NCBI RefSeq assembly: GCF_019803445.1
Contig: NZ_CP081844.1
Span: 62,001 to 126,000, forward strand
DNA: 64,000 nt
Direction: 5' to 3'
DNA from: Caenibius sp. WL
GTDB lineage: Bacteria; Pseudomonadota; Alphaproteobacteria; Sphingomonadales; Sphingomonadaceae
In this document: positions 25,668 through 34,271 of the stretch, one piece after another
How positions within the stretch are numbered: position 1 is the stretch's first letter
How the letters are laid out: every line of letters begins with the position of its first letter
Made by a program: the position numbers and the translations under genes
Notes under the pieces: model-generated
The model's input: only the letters and a program-made list of their open reading frames with translations
Database searches by the model: none
What the model was told of the DNA's origin: nothing

Positions 25668-27161
25668 ATGCCCGAGGCCCATCCCGCAGCCCAACCCGAT
25701 CTCGACGTCCTGATCGTCGGCGCCGGTATCTCCGGCATCTCGATGGCGGCGCATCTTCACATGCGCTGCCCGGGCCTGCGTTATGCGCTTGTCGAACGGC
25801 GCGAACGGCTGGGCGGAACATGGGACCTGTTCCGCTACCCCGGCGTGCGTTCGGATAGCGACATGTACACGCTCGGCTTCGGCTTCGAACCGTGGACCGA
25901 TGCCGATGCCATCGCGGATGGCGACAGCATTCTGGCCTATCTCGATCGCGTGGTCGGCAAATATGGCATCGCTCCGCACATGCGGCTGGCCACGCGCGTT
26001 CTGGCCGCCGATTTCAGCACAGCGCAGGGCCTGTGGCACGTCACGACAGAAGATCGCGATGGCCCGCGCGAGCTGACGGCGCGCTTCCTCTATCTCGCTT
26101 CGGGCTACTACGATTACGACAGCCCGCACGATCCCCCCTTCCCCGGGCGCGAAAATTTCGCCGGGCAGATCGTGCATCCGCAATTCTGGCCCGAGGATTG
26201 CGATTATACCGGCAAGCAGGTGGTGGTGATCGGCTCGGGCGCGACCGCCGTCACGCTCGTGCCCGCGATGGCGCAGCGTGCCGCGCATGTCACCATGCTC
26301 CAGCGCACGCCCACATGGATGAGCGCGCAACCCCGGCGGGACCGCATGGCGCGGATCGCTCAGGCGCTGCTCCCTGCGTCTCTTGCCCACCGGCTGATCC
26401 GCGCCAGGAATGTTCGCTTTCAGGACTGGGTGTTCAGGACCGCGCGCAAATCCCCCGCCCGCATCGCCGCCTTCCTGACGCGGGCCACGCGCAAGGCGCT
26501 GGGCCACCGCTATACCGAAACCGATTGGCAACCGCCCTATGGCCCGTGGGAACAGCGCCTGTGCCTGGTTCCCGATGGCGACCTGTTCGCCGCCATTCGT
26601 TCGGGTCGGGCCGATGTGGTGACCGATCGCATAGCCCGGTTCGACGCAAGCGGGATTATGCTGGAATCGGGCCGCCACCTCGATGCGGATATCATCGTCA
26701 CCGCCACCGGCCTGCGGCTTGCCATGGCCGGGCAGATCAAGGTCACGCTGGACGGCGTGCGGGTAAACTGGCGCAAGCATTTCTACTATCGCTCGTGCAT
26801 GTTCTCCAATGTGCCCAATCTGGCGGTTGCTTTCGGCTACCTCAATGCGGGCTGGACGTTGCGCGCCGATCTGACGGCCGCCTATGTCTGCGATGTGCTG
26901 AATGCGATGCAGGGCAAGGGGGCGGCCATCGTGCGCCCCGACCTGCCCGCCAATCATGGGCTGGAGGAGGATAACGTCTACCAGTTCTCCTCCGGCTATA
27001 TTCAGCGCGCGCTGCCGCTGATGCCGAAAAGCGCCACGGCGCTGCCATGGCGGCTCAATCAGGATTACCTGGAGGACCTGCGCGATTATCGCCGCCGCCC
27101 GGTGGACGATGGCGTGCTACGGTTCGAAACCGTGGTGGCGGATAGGCAGAAAATCGCCTAA
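25668..27161 (+). CDS. FAD-dependent monooxygenase, Baeyer-Villiger type
   Basis: A 497-residue flavoprotein. The FAD Rossmann motif VGAGISGIS is at residues 17-25, and RLGGTWDLFRYPGVRSDSDM is typical of class B flavin monooxygenases. The stretch FAGQIVHPQFWP fits the type I Baeyer-Villiger fingerprint F-x-G-x-x-x-H-x-x-x-W (about residues 164-174). The NADPH Rossmann motif is VIGSGATAVTL. It probably oxidises ketones to esters. The substrate is unknown, and no esterase or alcohol dehydrogenase is directly adjacent. Confidence 0.88.
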   Translation: MPEAHPAAQPDLDVLIVGAGISGISMAAHLHMRCPGLRYALVERRERLGGTWDLFRYPGVRSDSDMYTLGFGFEPWTDADAIADGDSILAYLDRVVGKYGIAPHMRLATRVLAADFSTAQGLWHVTTEDRDGPRELTARFLYLASGYYDYDSPHDPPFPGRENFAGQIVHPQFWPEDCDYTGKQVVVIGSGATAVTLVPAMAQRAAHVTMLQRTPTWMSAQPRRDRMARIAQALLPASLAHRLIRARNVRFQDWVFRTARKSPARIAAFLTRATRKALGHRYTETDWQPPYGPWEQRLCLVPDGDLFAAIRSGRADVVTDRIARFDASGIMLESGRHLDADIIVTATGLRLAMAGQIKVTLDGVRVNWRKHFYYRSCMFSNVPNLAVAFGYLNAGWTLRADLTAAYVCDVLNAMQGKGAAIVRPDLPANHGLEEDNVYQFSSGYIQRALPLMPKSATALPWRLNQDYLEDLRDYRRRPVDDGVLRFETVVADRQKIA

Positions 27162-27172
27162 CGCTGGCAGAT

Positions 27173-27934
27173 ATGAAAGAGACCCAGCGTATCTGGACGG
27201 CAGCGGCCGTCATCATCGGTGACGAAATTCTTTCGGGCCGCACGCATGACAAGAACATCGCCCAGATCGCCACCTGGCTGCAGGTGCAGGGCATCCGGCT
27301 GACCGAAGTGCGCGTGGTGGCGGACGATATGACCGCAATCGCCGAAGCGGTGAACGCGCTGCGGGTGAAGCACGATTATCTTTTCACCACCGGCGGTATC
27401 GGCCCTACGCACGATGACATAACCGTGGACGCCATTGCCGCGGCACTGGGCATCGAAGTGGTGATCCACCCCGAAGCCCGCGCCATGCTGGAAGACTATT
27501 ACACCACGCGCGGCGGGCTGAATGAGGGCCGCCTGCGCATGGCCCGCGCGCCGGCAGGAGCCGATCTCATCCCCAATCACTATTCGGGCGCGCCGGGGAT
27601 CAAGCTCGGCAATATCTACATGATGGCGGGTGTACCCCATATCACGGCGGGCATGCTCGACGGCCTCACCGGCACGCTGGAAGGCGGCGCACCGCTGCTG
27701 TCCGAAGTGATCGGATCGTGGGTGCCCGAAAGCGAAGTGGCCGTGCTGCTGCGTGACGTGGAACAAGCCCACGAAGGATGCCAGATCGGCAGCTATCCCT
27801 TCTTCCGCGAAGGGAAAAGCGGGGCAAATTTCGTGATCCGTTCGACCGATCCGGATGCGCTGAAAAGCTGCGTCGACACGCTGTGCGAAGGATTGGGCGA
27901 GCTGGGCTGGGATTTCACCCCCGGCGGGATCTGA
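27173..27934 (+). CDS. CinA-like molybdopterin-binding domain protein
   Basis: A 253-residue protein of the competence/damage-inducible CinA N-terminal family (MoaB/Mog-like fold). AAVIIGDEILSGRTHDKN, FTTGGIGPTHDDITVDAIAAALG, and GAPGIKLGNIYMMAGVPHI are diagnostic. It lacks the C-terminal nicotinamide-nucleotide amidase domain, as do many short homologues. The exact reaction is unknown; ADP-ribose/NAD-related pyrophosphatase activity is reported for CinA-type domains. It starts 11 bases after the monooxygenase stop, so co-transcription is likely. Confidence 0.85.
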   Translation: MKETQRIWTAAAVIIGDEILSGRTHDKNIAQIATWLQVQGIRLTEVRVVADDMTAIAEAVNALRVKHDYLFTTGGIGPTHDDITVDAIAAALGIEVVIHPEARAMLEDYYTTRGGLNEGRLRMARAPAGADLIPNHYSGAPGIKLGNIYMMAGVPHITAGMLDGLTGTLEGGAPLLSEVIGSWVPESEVAVLLRDVEQAHEGCQIGSYPFFREGKSGANFVIRSTDPDALKSCVDTLCEGLGELGWDFTPGGI

Positions 27935-27979
27935 TCCCTCGGTTCTGCACTGCTTTACCCTTTTCCTGCTCTCCGGACA

Positions 27980-28011
27980 CAAAAACGGGGGCGAACCGGT
28001 GGTTCGCCCCC
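27980..28011 (-). terminator. Rho-independent terminator of the Omp gene
   Basis: Perfect 11-bp stem GGGGGCGAACC/GGTTCGCCCCC with a three-base loop (27987-28011), followed on the minus strand by GTTTTTGTG. It lies 25 bases after the Omp stop. Confidence 0.85.
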
Positions 28012-28035
28012 GCGTTGTGTTGGCTTACGAAAGTC

Positions 28036-28578
28036 TTAGAACTTCGCGCCGATGGCGACCACGCCCTGGTGGCGCTCAACGCCCTGTTCGTAGTTCGAGT
28101 AGCGGTACTCGATCTTGCCGAACAGGTTCTGGCCGAAGTTGTGCTGGTAGCCCGCACCCAGACGGAAACCGTCAAGGTTCACGGCGTCATAGGTTTCGCC
28201 GGCGTAGGTCGCCTTAACGCGAGCATTGGTGTAACCGCCCAGAGCATAAAGCTTGGCGGCTTCGCTCAGGTTGGTGCCAAAACGCAGCGTGGCCGAAATG
28301 TCACGACCCGACTTGATGCAATCACGCTCACCGTCGATACGCACGCATTCCTTGGTGCTGCTATCCGACAGGCCAGCTTCCAAGGCAGCGAACAGGTTGT
28401 TGCCCAGCGGCACTTCGTAACCGGCGGAAACGCCGTAGAGAACGCCTTCGTCGTTGCCGAGGACCGAGGTGTCCACCGCGTCAAGACCGGTTTCGACCTG
28501 CACATAAGCCTGTGCGTGAGCGGCGGCGGGCAGAACAGCAGCAGCGGCTGCAAGAGCAGCAAGAGTGATCTTCTTCAT
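28036..28578 (-). CDS. Outer-membrane beta-barrel protein
   Basis: A 180-residue OmpA/Omp25-like eight-strand barrel. The signal peptide is MKKITLAALAAAAAVLPAAA followed by HAQA. The mature part alternates aromatic and small residues (GVSAGYEVPLGNNLFAALEA, FRLGAGYQHNFGQNLFGKIE) and ends with the barrel signal ending in Phe (GVVAIGAKF). Two cysteines in an extracellular loop (KECVRIDGERDCIK) may form a disulphide. The start at 28578 has GAGG upstream. Codon use is less extreme than in its neighbours, which fits high expression. Confidence 0.88.
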   Translation of the reverse strand: MKKITLAALAAAAAVLPAAAHAQAYVQVETGLDAVDTSVLGNDEGVLYGVSAGYEVPLGNNLFAALEAGLSDSSTKECVRIDGERDCIKSGRDISATLRFGTNLSEAAKLYALGGYTNARVKATYAGETYDAVNLDGFRLGAGYQHNFGQNLFGKIEYRYSNYEQGVERHQGVVAIGAKF

Positions 28579-28829
28579 AATTTCCTCAAATGTCTTCAAG
28601 TATTGCGAACATTTTATGGCCTTGTATTTTTGAGTGGCCATGGGCGGCCTGCTACGCCAGAGGCTCGGCGGGGTCAAAGCCTCGTAGCCCCTTCCGGCCA
28701 AGACAGATTCTTTTCGTTGCCATTCTGCAACACAGTGATGCACAGATGCATTGCAACGGAAATGGAAGTGCGGTTTTCAGCATAAAACGGAGCTTTGCCT
28801 CTCCAGCCGCTTTCCGGTAACTCCCCGCC

Positions 28830-29402
28830 ATGGTTTCGTTCCGCAAAGGCAATAAAGGTCTGGTTGCCGCAAGCCTGTCTCTGGCTGCCTGCACCACGCC
28901 GCACCAGCTTCCGCTGGAGGATTTCGAGGCCACGCTCGATTCGCATGTCAGCGCAACGGAAGCGCTGACCGAATGGTGCAAGGCGCATAACATGGGCAAT
29001 CCGCCTATCATCCGGGCCGTCCAGCTTCACGATGCGGTTTCGCAGCTTCCCCCCGATCTGCACGGCCTGCTCGCGGTCCCGACAGACAGCCCTCTGGGCT
29101 ATCGCCATGTCCGGCTGGTTTGCGGCGATGTCGTCCTGTCGGAAGCGCACAACTGGTATGTGCCCGCGCGCCTGACCGAAAGCATGAACGCCACGCTCGA
29201 ACAGACGGAAACGCCGTTCGGCAAAGCCGTCGCCGCACTGCATTTCACCCGGCGCAAGCTTGGGGGAGAGCGCGGCTCGGGGCCGGGTTGCCCGGCGGGG
29301 ACAATCCTGACCCAGCGCGCGCTGCTCACTCGGCAGGATGGGCAGCCGATCAGCCTGGTGGTGGAATGCTACACCGCCGCCAATCTTACTCCCGGCTGGT
29401 AG
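28830..29402 (+). CDS. Chorismate-lyase-like lipoprotein, function unknown
   Basis: A 190-residue protein with a lipobox (SLSLAACTT, Cys21). The body has [20 protein letters not shown] then [25 protein letters not shown], and a late [19 protein letters not shown], the pattern of the UTRA/chorismate pyruvate-lyase fold. Proteins of this kind occur next to each other in sphingomonads, often unnamed. Export makes a true chorismate lyase (UbiC) unlikely. A perfect bidirectional terminator follows. Confidence 0.6.
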   Translation: MVSFRKGNKGLVAASLSLAACTTPHQLPLEDFEATLDSHVSATEALTEWCKAHNMGNPPIIRAVQLHDAVSQLPPDLHGLLAVPTDSPLGYRHVRLVCGDVVLSEAHNWYVPARLTESMNATLEQTETPFGKAVAALHFTRRKLGGERGSGPGCPAGTILTQRALLTRQDGQPISLVVECYTAANLTPGW

Positions 29403-29432
29403 CCCAAGCCGCTCTGCGCCAACGCCACCCTA

Positions 29433-29476
29433 CAAACAAAAGGGGCCGGAGGTTTCCCTCCGGCCCCTTTTGTTTG
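29433..29476. terminator. Bidirectional Rho-independent terminator
   Basis: A perfect 20-bp inverted repeat with a TTTC-type loop. One arm is CAAACAAAAGGGGCCGGAGG, so T-rich tails end the hairpin on both strands. It serves the lipoprotein gene on the plus strand and rplA on the minus strand. Confidence 0.93.
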
Positions 29477-29492
29477 GACTATCGCCCGGCGC

Positions 29493-30194
29493 TTATGCGC
29501 CAGCGACGTCCGCCGTATCGATCTTCAGGCCCGGGCCCATCGACGAGCTGAGCGAGACCTTGCGGACATACTTGCCCTTGGCGCCCGACGGCTTGGCCTT
29601 GACCACCGCATCGACCAGCGCGTTGAAATTCGCCTTGATCGCGTCGTCGCTGAACGACATCTTGCCGATCCCGGCATGGATGATGCCCAGCTTTTCCACG
29701 CGGAATTCGATCTGGCCGCTCTTGGCGTCCTTCACGGCCTGTTCCACGTTCGGCGTTACGGTGCCGAGCTTCGGGTTCGGCATCAGGCCCTTGGGACCCA
29801 GCACCTTACCGAGACGGCCAACCACGCCCATCATGTCCGGGGTGGCGATAACGCGGTCGTAGTTGAGATTGCCGGCCTGCATGTCTTCCATCAAGTCTTC
29901 CGCGCCGACCTTATCGGCACCGGCAGCAAGAGCCTTGTCGGCATTGTCGCCACGGGCGAACACGGCCACGCGCACATCCTTGCCCGTGCCCGACGGCAGC
30001 GAGACCATGCCACGCACCATCTGGTCGGCGTGACGCGGATCGACGCCGAGGTTCATCGCGACTTCGATGGTTTCGTCGAACTTCACCGTGGCGAGTTCGC
30101 GCAGCGTCTTGAGCGCGTTGTCGAACGTGTGCAGCGCCTGATTGTCACCGAGCTTTTCGGCGAGCATCTTCTGCTTCTTGGTCAGCTTGGCCAT
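29493..30194 (-). CDS. rplA: 50S ribosomal protein L1
   Basis: A 233-residue L1 that binds 23S rRNA at the stalk near the E site and, in bacteria, represses its own operon. Standard features are [44 protein letters not shown], and [17 protein letters not shown]. It lies four bases after rplK in the order secE-nusG-rplK-rplA. No rplJ/rplL genes follow; the bidirectional terminator closes the unit. Confidence 0.97.
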   Translation of the reverse strand: MAKLTKKQKMLAEKLGDNQALHTFDNALKTLRELATVKFDETIEVAMNLGVDPRHADQMVRGMVSLPSGTGKDVRVAVFARGDNADKALAAGADKVGAEDLMEDMQAGNLNYDRVIATPDMMGVVGRLGKVLGPKGLMPNPKLGTVTPNVEQAVKDAKSGQIEFRVEKLGIIHAGIGKMSFSDDAIKANFNALVDAVVKAKPSGAKGKYVRKVSLSSSMGPGLKIDTADVAGA

Positions 30195-30198
30195 AATC

Positions 30199-30630
30199 TC
30201 AGCCCTCCACCACTTGCAGGCCCATCGAACGGGCCGAGCCTTCGATGATCTTCGTCGCCTGTTCGATATCGTTGGCGTTGAGATCCTTCATCTTCACTTC
30301 GGCGATCTCGGCGAGCTTGGAGCGCGCGATCGTTCCGGCCGAAACCTTGCCCGGTTCCTTCGAACCCGACTTGAGATTGGCGGCCTTCTTGATGAGGAAG
30401 GTAGCGGGCGGCGTCTTGGTGACGAACGTGAAGCTGCGATCCGCATAGACCGTGATGATGGTCGGGATCGGCATCGCCTTTTCAAGTTCCTGCGTGGCGG
30501 CATTGAACGCCTTGCAGAATTCCATGATGTTCACGCCGCGCTGACCCAGCGCGGGGCCGATCGGCGGCGACGGCGTGGCAGAGCCGGCAGGCACCTGCAG
30601 CTTGATATAACCTTCGATTTTCTTGGCCAT
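30199..30630 (-). CDS. rplK: 50S ribosomal protein L11
   Basis: A 143-residue L11 of the GTPase-associated centre. [20 protein letters not shown] and [19 protein letters not shown] are the N-terminal signature, and the C-terminal rRNA-binding domain ends with [13 protein letters not shown]. The start at 30630 is fixed by GAAAGGAG upstream and the usual MAKKI N-terminus. The 204-base gap to nusG upstream may contain a promoter; only a GCCGGGCAAGCCCGGC stem was seen. Confidence 0.97.
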   Translation of the reverse strand: MAKKIEGYIKLQVPAGSATPSPPIGPALGQRGVNIMEFCKAFNAATQELEKAMPIPTIITVYADRSFTFVTKTPPATFLIKKAANLKSGSKEPGKVSAGTIARSKLAEIAEVKMKDLNANDIEQATKIIEGSARSMGLQVVEG

Positions 30631-30834
30631 GGGGCCACTCCTTTCACACTGTCGGATCACGCGCCGGGCAAGCCCGGCACCCCATCCTCATGTTTAGCGG
30701 TCTGACGGACGGACCGGCTGGCCGGCCCTGATCCTTCCGCATGAATCCCTTGCGGGAAGCGCGCGCCCTAGTCGAAAGGGCGCACAAAAGCAATGTCGCG
30801 ATGCACAATCCGGCCCGCCGGCCGGAATGCGGCG

Positions 30835-31374
30835 TTACTTGACCAGTTCGACCTGTTCGAAATCGAGTTCGACCGGCGTGGCGCGGCCGAAGATCGAGAC
30901 CGAAACCTTGACTTTCGACTTGTCGAAATCGAGCTCTTCCACCACGCCGTTGAAGCTGGCGAAGGGGCCATCAAGCACTTTGACCGAATCGCCGATTTCG
31001 TAATCGACGCTGACCTGGCGCTTGGGCTGCGCGGCGGCTTCTTCCGCCGCCCCGAAGTAGCGCGCGGCCTCTTTCTCGGAAATCGCCTGCGGCTTGCCGC
31101 TGGCGCCGAGGAAGCCGGTCACTTTGGGGGTGTTCTTGACGAGGTGATAGACATCGTCGTTCAGCTTGAGCTTGGCCAGAACGTAGCCGGGCATGAACTT
31201 GCGTTCGATCTGGACCTTCTTGCCCCGCTTCACTTCGGTCACGGTTTCGGTCGGCACTTCGACCTGTTCGACGCCTTCGGACAGGCCCAGACGTTCCGCC
31301 TCGGCCAGAATCGAATCGCGCACCTTGTTCTCAAAGCCCGAGTAGGCGTGGATGATGTACCAGCGTGCGGCCAT
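30835..31374 (-). CDS. nusG: Transcription termination/antitermination protein NusG
   Basis: A 179-residue NusG that binds the RNA polymerase clamp and contacts Rho or S10. The NGN domain starts WYIIHAYSGFENKVRDSI and has KFMPGYVLAKL. The KOW domain contains GDSVKVLDGPFASFNGVVEELD. It lies between secE (34 bases upstream) and rplK. Confidence 0.97.
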   Translation of the reverse strand: MAARWYIIHAYSGFENKVRDSILAEAERLGLSEGVEQVEVPTETVTEVKRGKKVQIERKFMPGYVLAKLKLNDDVYHLVKNTPKVTGFLGASGKPQAISEKEAARYFGAAEEAAAQPKRQVSVDYEIGDSVKVLDGPFASFNGVVEELDFDKSKVKVSVSIFGRATPVELDFEQVELVK

Positions 31375-31408
31375 AGTCCTGTAGTCCGTATCCCGTGTTG
31401 TAGATGTG

Positions 31409-31603
31409 TCAGGCGAGCGAAAGCAGCCAGCGCACGACCGCGCTGAACAGAGAATCGATACCCAGGAAGAACAGCGACAAGACCAGCATCAGGATACCCA
31501 CGAAAATCGAGGTCCGGATGGTTTCTTCCCGCGTAGGCCACACCACCTTGGAGGCTTCGGTTTTGACCTGACGAAAAAATTCAAGGGGACTGGTCTTGGC
31601 CAT
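31409..31603 (-). CDS. secE: Preprotein translocase subunit SecE
   Basis: A 64-residue single-spanning SecE. The amphipathic region SPLEFFRQVKTEASKVVWPT precedes REETIRTS and the C-terminal transmembrane helix (IFVGILMLVLSLFFLGIDSL), the minimal form usual in alphaproteobacteria. It stabilises SecY in the translocon. Confidence 0.95.
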   Translation of the reverse strand: MAKTSPLEFFRQVKTEASKVVWPTREETIRTSIFVGILMLVLSLFFLGIDSLFSAVVRWLLSLA

Positions 31604-31837
31604 GTGACGTTACGACTCTTGCCATTCAAACACTGACACCTTCCGCCTAGGGGCCATCGCCACCCCGGAACAGGTCCGGGAGGGGCAGATTGGCTCCGAT
31701 GTCGGAATGCAGCGGGCATTTAGCCATGCATGACGCGTTATGCAAGGCTGACAGGCACAGACATGGTCATTCGGCCCCGCCAGACCGGTTGGATTTGGAT
31801 GGATTGCAGCGCTCCGCCCGCCGCACGGCCCGAACGG

Positions 31838-31987
31838 TCAATGATAACCGAGCAGGCGCTCCCAAAATGTCGGCTGGTGCATGGGCTGGATCGGGCCATG
31901 CTTCTGATAGCGCAGGCTGGGATCGGAATGGGGGCGCGGCAGCGTCCACTGGTCGGGGCGACTGCTACGGAAAGTCAGGCTGCTCAT
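31838..31987 (-). CDS. Small conserved hypothetical protein, 49 residues
   Basis: A short protein (MSSLTFRSSRPDQWTLPRPH, then HGPIQPMHQPTFWERLLG) between tRNA-Trp and secE. GAGGAG lies eight bases before the ATG. The sequence looks maintained: tryptophans, prolines and the PIQPM-x-x-P-x-F-x-E-R-L pattern recur in small sphingomonad proteins as far as I recall. No domain or function is known. Confidence 0.55.
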   Translation of the reverse strand: MSSLTFRSSRPDQWTLPRPHSDPSLRYQKHGPIQPMHQPTFWERLLGYH

Positions 31988-32349
31988 TGGCCATACTCCT
32001 CGATGTAGATGCGTCCTACCGCACAAAACGCACAACTCGTCCCGAGGTTCCCGATTCGTCCGGAGTTTGCTCGCGGAATTTTTGCGCTTTCCCTGCGCCG
32101 CCGATCACCGTTAGGGGAAGGGCCGCAAGCGCTGTCAGGAGTTCGCTGCGGGCTTTCGCGAGATCATCCCACCGCCACCCGGCCCGCCGGCTTGAAGGCC
32201 GCGGCGAACTGTCCGTTCCCTGACGGGGTCAGAATACCGAAAAGCGACAACGTCCCATAGTCCAGCACGCGCCAGCCATGGGTTGTAGATCATGCCCTGC
32301 GTTTCCGGGAGAACCTCGGAGCCCGGCAAAGGCTGATTTTAGGGGAATT
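31988..32349. other. Gap without a supported gene
   Basis: About 360 bases between the small minus-strand gene and tRNA-Trp. Open frames exist on both strands but none has a ribosome site or recognisable sequence. It probably holds the promoter of the minus-strand unit. Confidence 0.5.
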
Positions 32350-32425
32350 TGGCAGGAGTGGCAGGATTCGAACCCGCGGCCCTCGGTTTTGGAGACCGAT
32401 GCTCTACCAACTGAGCTACACTCCT
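32350..32425 (-). tRNA. tRNA-Trp (anticodon CCA)
   Basis: A 76-base tRNA with the 3' CCA encoded. The acceptor stem AGGAGTG pairs with CACTCCT. The D-arm is GCTCAGTTGGTAGAGC, the anticodon loop CTCCAAA gives CCA, and the T-arm holds GGTTCGAATCC. Its place upstream of secE-nusG is the common bacterial arrangement. Confidence 0.97.
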
Positions 32426-32546
32426 GTGGGTGGACGGGCCTGTAGTGCGAAGCGGAAGGCTTGGCAAGGCACGTTGCGCGAAAGCCGGAGGCGATCGGCG
32501 AAAACAGCGCATTTCCTGTTCCCGGCCCGTCTGCTAGGCTGATGAG

Positions 32547-33356
32547 GTGCATGCACCGGTGTCATCGATTATCCCGCCCGACCTGCTGCTGAAAGCGTAT
32601 CGCAGCGGCATATTCCCGATGGCCGATTCCCGCGACGATCCCGAAATCTTCTGGATCGAACCCAAACGGCGGGCGATCCTGCCGCTTGATGGCTTTCATT
32701 GCTCACGCTCGCTGGCAAAAGCGCTCAGGAGCGAGCGGTTCACCGTCACCTGCAATGCCGCGTTCGACGATGTAATCGCCGCCTGCGCGGCTCCCCGGCC
32801 CGACCATCCGGATAGCTGGATCAGCGAACGGATCGCCGCCAGTTATCGCACTTTGCATGCCGCCGGCCATGCCCATTCGATCGAATGCTGGCAGGGCGGC
32901 AAGCTGGTCGGCGGCCTCTATGGCGTGGGCTTCGACCGGGTGTTCTGCGGAGAAAGCATGTTCAGCCGCGTCACCAACGCATCGAAAATCGCACTGGCAT
33001 GGTTGGTGGCTGCGTTGCGCCATGCCGGGGTGGAACTGCTGGATTGCCAGTTCATCACCGGCCATCTCGCTTCGCTCGGCGCGATCGAGATCAGCCAGAA
33101 CGCCTATCTCGACCGGCTGATGCAGGCCCAGGATCAGCGCGGCGCAGGCTGGCTGTCGTTGCCCGAAGGGTTCGCGGCGTTGCTGGCTGCCGCCGGGGCT
33201 GCTGTTTCGCCGGCAGGTGACGCCGGAACCGGGGGAGCGGCGGGCGCGACAGGAGATTTGGGCGCGGGTGTGGACGGCGTAGCACCGGAGGGTGCGTTAT
33301 CGCCCGCTTCCTCACCGGGGAAGTTCATCGCGCAATCCTTGACCCACACATCGTAG
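32547..33356 (+). CDS. aat: Leucyl/phenylalanyl-tRNA--protein transferase
   Basis: An Aat enzyme that adds Leu or Phe to N-terminal Lys/Arg of proteins, marking them for ClpS/ClpAP (N-degron pathway). The core is intact: LLLKAYRSGIFPMADSRDD, IFWIEPKRRAILPLDGFH, ECWQGGKLVGGLYGVGFDRV, FCGESMFSR, FITGHLASLGAIEI. The core ends near residue 215. The frame then continues for about 54 residues of Ala/Gly/Pro-rich sequence lying antisense to the 3' end of the convergent DUF2155 gene. The tail is therefore suspicious in composition, although no earlier stop exists. The first residues may start at the GTG-type codon at 32547. Confidence 0.88.
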   Translation: MHAPVSSIIPPDLLLKAYRSGIFPMADSRDDPEIFWIEPKRRAILPLDGFHCSRSLAKALRSERFTVTCNAAFDDVIAACAAPRPDHPDSWISERIAASYRTLHAAGHAHSIECWQGGKLVGGLYGVGFDRVFCGESMFSRVTNASKIALAWLVAALRHAGVELLDCQFITGHLASLGAIEISQNAYLDRLMQAQDQRGAGWLSLPEGFAALLAAAGAAVSPAGDAGTGGAAGATGDLGAGVDGVAPEGALSPASSPGKFIAQSLTHTS

Positions 33357-33829
33357 ATCGGATGTTCGACCACGTTCAGGGAAGGCGAGTTCTTGAACAG
33401 CCAGCCTGAAAAGATGCGCTGCCAGCGCAGCGGTTCATCGACCGTGGCCCGCTGCTGCACCATCACCTGAACGAAAGCCCCCGTTTCCGGCGGCTTTTCC
33501 CATGGTGCGGTGCGTTCGCATGCCTCCAGCTTGACGACGATATTGCCGATCCGCTGCGCTTCACCGGGTTTGAGCTTGAGATCCTGCGTCAGATTGTTGC
33601 GCTTGTTCAGCACACCGATCGTCGCCACCCGTTCGGCCATCGGCGTGCCGATTTCGGCCGCCGCAGGCTGCTGCGGCCTGGCGCCGAGTTGCCCGGCCAG
33701 TTCCTTGGGCAATTCTGTTTCAGGCTTGGCCGATTGCTCCGCAGGCTCCTGCGAACAGGCCGCCAGAAACATGGCTCCCACAGCCAGGGGCAGCATCACG
33801 GCCCGCATGGACGGCCTGAACCGCCGCAT
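33134..33829 (-). CDS. DUF2155 domain protein, exported
   Basis: A 231-residue protein with a signal or lipobox (MLPLAVGAMFLAACSQEP). The DUF2155 core runs from about residue 60 to 155, with RVATIGVLNKRNNLTQDLKL, CERTAPWEKPPETGAFVQV, and IFSGWLFKNSPSLNVVEHPIYDVWVKDC. The C-terminal 65 residues are Pro/Ala/Ser-rich and disordered, and their DNA overlaps aat antisense by 223 bases. The function is unknown; the gene typically follows the NDUFA12-like gene, as here (two bases apart). Confidence 0.85.
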   Translation of the reverse strand: MRRFRPSMRAVMLPLAVGAMFLAACSQEPAEQSAKPETELPKELAGQLGARPQQPAAAEIGTPMAERVATIGVLNKRNNLTQDLKLKPGEAQRIGNIVVKLEACERTAPWEKPPETGAFVQVMVQQRATVDEPLRWQRIFSGWLFKNSPSLNVVEHPIYDVWVKDCAMNFPGEEAGDNAPSGATPSTPAPKSPVAPAAPPVPASPAGETAAPAAASNAANPSGNDSQPAPR

Positions 33830-33831
33830 GG

Positions 33832-34230
33832 TCAGGAATCCGGCGCCCAGGCTTCGTAATCGCCCGTGGCGGCAGCACGCCTGCCTCCGCGCTCCAGAGC
33901 GCCCTGCGGACGATAGGCCTGCGCTGTCCCCGTGGCGTTGGGCGTGTATTCCACTTCCCAGATCTTCGGCGGCGGCAAACGGCTTTCGGGCACGTCGTCG
34001 AACGCGCCGTGCAGCCAGCCATGCCATTCTGAAGGCACGCGGCTGGCGTCGTTGGCGCCGTCATAGATCACCCAGCGGCGTTCCTGCCCCCGGGCGTTCG
34101 GCTTTTTCGAGCGATAGTAGCGATTGCCCTGCGAATCGGTGCCGACCTGCACGCCTGTCATCGCACTGTTGACCAGCGTGCCGATGGTGGCGCCGTCCCA
34201 CCAGGTGAAGATCTTCGAGAGGATTCCCAT
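33832..34230 (-). CDS. NADH dehydrogenase NDUFA12-like subunit
   Basis: A 132-residue homologue of the mitochondrial complex I accessory subunit NDUFA12/B17.2. FTWWDGATIGTLVNS, YYRSKKP, RRWVIYDGANDASRVP and SEWHGWLHG match the family, which is found in alphaproteobacterial complex I. It is presumably an assembly or stabilising subunit on the cytoplasmic arm. The solitary nuoA is the only other complex I gene in the window. Confidence 0.92.
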   Translation of the reverse strand: MGILSKIFTWWDGATIGTLVNSAMTGVQVGTDSQGNRYYRSKKPNARGQERRWVIYDGANDASRVPSEWHGWLHGAFDDVPESRLPPPKIWEVEYTPNATGTAQAYRPQGALERGGRRAAATGDYEAWAPDS

Positions 34231-34271
34231 GCTGCGCGCGTTAGCTTGTGTTCAGCCTCGCGGCAAGCACC

